Below, in pieces: positions 6,316 through 8,070 of a stretch of 8,070 nt of DNA. This stretch comes from Kiloniellales bacterium. Lineage in GTDB: Bacteria > Pseudomonadota > Alphaproteobacteria > Kiloniellales > JAKSBE01. The notes beneath the pieces were generated by a model. That model was not told the origin of the DNA. It saw only the letters and a list, made by a program, of their open reading frames with translations, and searched no databases. Within the stretch, counting starts at the first letter, position 1, and every line of letters begins with the position of its first letter. The position numbers were made by a program, and so were the translations under genes. Location: assembly GCA_030067055.1 (NCBI GenBank), contig JASJAL010000081.1, positions 1-8,070 of the forward strand, written 5' to 3'.

Positions 6316-6340
6316 GATTGCCGGTAGGGCAATCGGTTTT
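6316..6340 (+). terminator. Probable intrinsic terminator of comM
   Basis: GATTGCC (6316-6322) pairs perfectly with GGCAATC (6328-6334) around GGTAG, followed by GGTTTT. The stem is short and the T-run interrupted, but position (137 bp after the comM stop, before the next gene) and form suit rho-independent termination. Confidence 0.45.
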
Positions 6341-6352
6341 GGTTAAGGGGCT

Positions 6353-6376
6353 GCTCGGCGGAAGCAGCTGCCGAGC
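6353..6376. repeat. 7-bp inverted repeat after comM
   Basis: GCTCGGC (6353-6359) and GCCGAGC (6370-6376) are perfect reverse complements around a 10-base loop, just after the comM terminator. There is no T-run. The rest of the 340-bp gap (6180-6519) shows no convincing gene or clear promoter for the following gene. Confidence 0.3.
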
Positions 6377-6519
6377 GGCCCAGACCCAGAACGGGGCGGG
6401 GCCTAAACCTTGGGCCCGATGATATGACGCTTTGGAGACGTCGTTGGATCACCGTTGACGTGGCCAGATAACCATCCAGATGAAAGCCCAGGCGCGGGCC
6501 AAGCTGAGGTACTGGAACG

Positions 6520-6780
6520 ATGGGACGCAAGCTCGACGACATGTCACACGAAGAGCTGAAGCGGACGATTGCCGCCGGGGGTCTTCGGCGTGATCGCCTG
6601 GAAAAGGCCAAGATGCTGCTGGCGCTTCACGAGGACGGCCACTTGGCGCGAAGGCAGAACACAAAGGAAGGCCGCGCAGAAAAAGCGCTACGGCTCGCGC
6701 GCAACGCCAACCTGATCTCGCTGGCGGCCGCGGCCGTGGCCCTCGTAGCGCTCCTCGTCACCTACCTCGACGGATCATGA
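6520..6780 (+). CDS. Small C-terminally anchored membrane protein, function unknown
   Basis: An 86-aa protein with a charged, helical N-terminal two thirds (HEELKRTIAAGG, 10-21, and KEGRAEKALRLARN, 49-62) and a single hydrophobic helix near the end (about 64-83), leaving only a few residues after it. The basic residues before the helix predict a cytoplasmic N-terminal domain anchored at its C-terminus. The ATG at 6520 has only a weak GGA close upstream; an in-frame ATG at 6541 is a possible alternative. I recognise no family. High G/C at third codon positions and a coherent membrane segment support it as a real gene. Its 3' neighbours on the other strand appear partly decayed. Confidence 0.62.
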   Translation: MGRKLDDMSHEELKRTIAAGGLRRDRLEKAKMLLALHEDGHLARRQNTKEGRAEKALRLARNANLISLAAAAVALVALLVTYLDGS

Positions 6781-6844
6781 GACCGCGATACTGGCCTCAA
6801 ACCTTCGCACGGCTGGTGGGGTTTGCAACAGGCTCAGCCCTGCT

Positions 6845-7018
6845 TCAACATCTGCAGCCACGCATGGGCTTCCCGACCTCGGCCAACGGGTGATCGGGCC
6901 CGAGCTTCGCGATCAGGAGGTCTAGCTCGACCTGAGCGTCATGGTGGCAAGCGTCGCACCAGGCCCGAACCGAGCGAACCGCGTGTTGGCGACAGAAATA
7001 ACAGGGTACGCCCGGCAT
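6845..7018 (-). CDS. Short zinc-ribbon-like ORF, possibly a truncated remnant
   Basis: A 57-codon frame with coding-like third positions. The product carries CYFC (residues 6-9) and CDACHH (21-26), paired cysteine motifs typical of a treble-clef or zinc-ribbon fold. These are followed by ELDLLIAKLGPDHPLAEVGK (31-50), which looks like a real helix-turn segment, and a terminal CRC (55-57). No Shine-Dalgarno precedes the ATG, and no other start exists between it and the upstream in-frame stop, the TAG ending the next gene upstream. As I recall related alphaproteobacterial zinc-ribbon proteins, they end in a pattern like RCxRCGSR. Here CRC is followed by TGA and then codons for Ser-Arg, as if a glycine codon had become a stop. 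So it may be a decaying gene rather than a working one. Confidence 0.45.
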   Translation of the reverse strand: MPGVPCYFCRQHAVRSVRAWCDACHHDAQVELDLLIAKLGPDHPLAEVGKPMRGCRC

Positions 7019-7081
7019 GGGCGGGGGGTAGCAAGAGCTGGAAGCTGAGGAGGCGGTGACCTGCGCAGGCGAAGAGGAACG

Positions 7082-7420
7082 CTACTGACGCTCGCCCTTC
7101 GGCTCCCTCATCACCGCCGGTCTAATGGACATCGCGATGGCATCCGGGCGCCGTGAACAGTACCTGTCGATCCGTTCGGGCGGCCAGTAGGTCCCGCCGG
7201 CCAGCCGGCCCTTGTTGTGGATTGCGAAGAAATCGTCGACCCACTCCATCACCTCGGCGAAGCGAGGGTCGTTGGGGTCTTCCCGCGCTGCTGCTCGGAC
7301 CTCGATCCAGTAGCTGCAAGGCAGGATGCCATCGGGCTTGCCCAAGATCGGCCTCGTGTCTTCCTGGGCATTGGCCTGGGCAGCTGCCAGGAACAGGGCG
7401 GCGACAGCCGTCTTTTTCAT
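7082..7420 (-). CDS. Small exported two-cysteine protein, function unknown
   Basis: A 112-aa protein with a textbook Sec signal peptide: MKKTAVAALFLAAAQANA, with cleavage expected after residue 18 (ANA-Q). The ATG at 7420 is chosen because the signal peptide begins there; an in-frame ATG at 7438 adds six residues and has no better ribosome site. The mature part has two cysteines (C35 and C88), the segment EWVDDFFAIHN (59-69), and IDRYCSRRPD (84-93). This arrangement (helix with a central Trp, then YC-x-x-x-P near the end) resembles small periplasmic helical proteins of the HdeA/Rap1a-like kind with one disulfide. That resemblance is in layout only and is tentative. It is divergent from the pentapeptide pseudogene, with a 183-bp gap between them. 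Confidence 0.68.
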   Translation of the reverse strand: MKKTAVAALFLAAAQANAQEDTRPILGKPDGILPCSYWIEVRAAAREDPNDPRFAEVMEWVDDFFAIHNKGRLAGGTYWPPERIDRYCSRRPDAIAMSIRPAVMREPKGERQ

Positions 7421-7603
7421 GATCCCGCTGGCGGTCATGCCTCAGCATACCACGGACGGCCTTACGATGTCGTCACGCTGGCCGCCAGAGGCCTGCGGAC
7501 AACCCAACGACCCCCGCGGGCGCCATCAGGTCGCCCTTGGCCCTCACGCTACCCTTGTGAAGTAGACAGGGATATCCTCTGTGGTAGTTCGGAGGTGGGC
7601 GGG

Positions 7604-7954
7604 ATGAATGATCAGCCGGAGAGGCCGAAGGAAGACGCCGAGGCAAGCGGCGAGGCTGACGATGCGAATGAACAAGGCCAGCTTCGGCCGACTTCTATCT
7701 AGCTGGAGAAAATCCTCGAGGATCACGAGCGTTGGCTCAAGTCGGAGGGTCACTTTGGAGAGCGCGCTAACCTTTGTCTGACCGACCTACAGAGAGCCTA
7801 CCTGCGATGGGCCGACCTGAGCGGGGCCGACCTTCGATCCGTGACTGGGCTCACCCAAGACCAGTTAAACCGCGCCTGCGGCGATCCCGAAACCCAGCTT
7901 CCTGACGGCCTGACTATCGGACCGTGTCCGGAGGAAAAACCGGCTGAGCGGTAA
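7604..7954 (+). pseudogene. Pentapeptide-repeat protein gene interrupted by in-frame TAG
   Basis: The frame starts at ATG 7604 behind a strong ribosome site (GGAGG, 7591-7595, 8-base spacing). It meets TAG at 7700-7702 (codon 33), then continues in the same frame for 83 more sense codons to TAA at 7952-7954. After an acidic N-terminus, the part behind the TAG reads LEKILEDHERWLKSEG (34-49). A short pentapeptide run follows in five-residue register: ANLCL, TDLQR, AYLRW, ADLSG, ADLRS (55-79). A tail with GLTQDQLNRACGD (82-94) and LPDGL (99-103) is typical of alphaproteobacterial pentapeptide proteins. The most economical reading is a CAG-to-TAG nonsense mutation. No good restart codon lies just after the TAG. 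A sequencing error or readthrough are alternatives. Confidence 0.75.
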
Positions 7955-8070
7955 CCCAATATACGCCGCCGGTGACGGCCACCCCATCGATCCGTCGACG
8001 CCCGGCATGAGCCCCGCAACTAAGCCTTGAGCCCCCCGAAAGAGCCCCAATATAGGGTGAGGCGGCGCAG

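Noticed and set aside
7700..7702. TAG recoding (alternative genetic code) to explain the interrupted pentapeptide gene
   Set aside because: comM ends with TAG at the normal family length, and the exported-protein gene also ends with TAG, so TAG is an ordinary stop here.
7865..8050. 61-codon minus-strand frame at the right edge
   Set aside because: It overlaps the pentapeptide domain on the other strand and has no ribosome site or recognisable content.
4233..8053. Shared 11-mer AGCCCCAATAT at 4233 and 8043, with CCCAATAT also at 7955
   Set aside because: Several chance matches of this length are expected within 8 kb; flanks diverge, so it is not a supported repeat.

Overview
The window reads as chromosomal DNA of a high-GC alphaproteobacterium. 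The lineage is inferred from strongly G/C-biased third codon positions, the gshB and comM homologues, and small secreted proteins of types I associate with Rhodospirillales and Kiloniellales; the genus cannot be told. I see no IS element, integrase, CRISPR array, tRNA or rRNA. Most of the DNA outside comM holds small, poorly characterised genes.

Left part (1-1998). The end of glutathione synthetase (gshB) is followed 41 bp later, on the same strand, by a gamma-glutamylcyclotransferase-fold protein. The two could act on the same metabolite class. Convergent to them is a patatin-like (RssA/NTE-type) lipid hydrolase. Just upstream of its ATG, with a TGATG stop/start overlap, lies a 34-codon reading frame that looks translationally coupled to it. 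The 1880-2001 gap separates this minus-strand pair from a divergent secreted-protein gene and holds a perfect 10-bp palindrome.

Middle part (2002-4652). A small exported two-cysteine protein (+) faces a 99-aa basic protein (-) that probably starts at a TTG behind a strong Shine-Dalgarno. Upstream of the latter is a very AT-rich region with a near-identical 12-bp direct repeat. About 400 bp with no convincing gene follow. Next come a two-membrane-segment coiled-coil protein (+) and a 95-aa basic protein (-), which converge on a shared hairpin terminator. The gap before comM has no convincing gene but contains several inverted repeats.

Right part (4653-8070). A complete comM (YifB family AAA+ ATPase, natural transformation) ends at a hairpin plus T-run. 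Then come a small C-terminally anchored membrane protein (+), a 57-codon zinc-ribbon-like frame (-) that may be decayed, a small exported two-cysteine protein (-), and a pentapeptide-repeat gene (+) broken by an in-frame TAG. The last 116 bases show nothing I can support.

The items most worth following are the coupled mini-ORF before the patatin gene, the short zinc-ribbon ORF at 6845-7018, and the amber-interrupted pentapeptide gene. I found no convincing multi-gene undescribed system.
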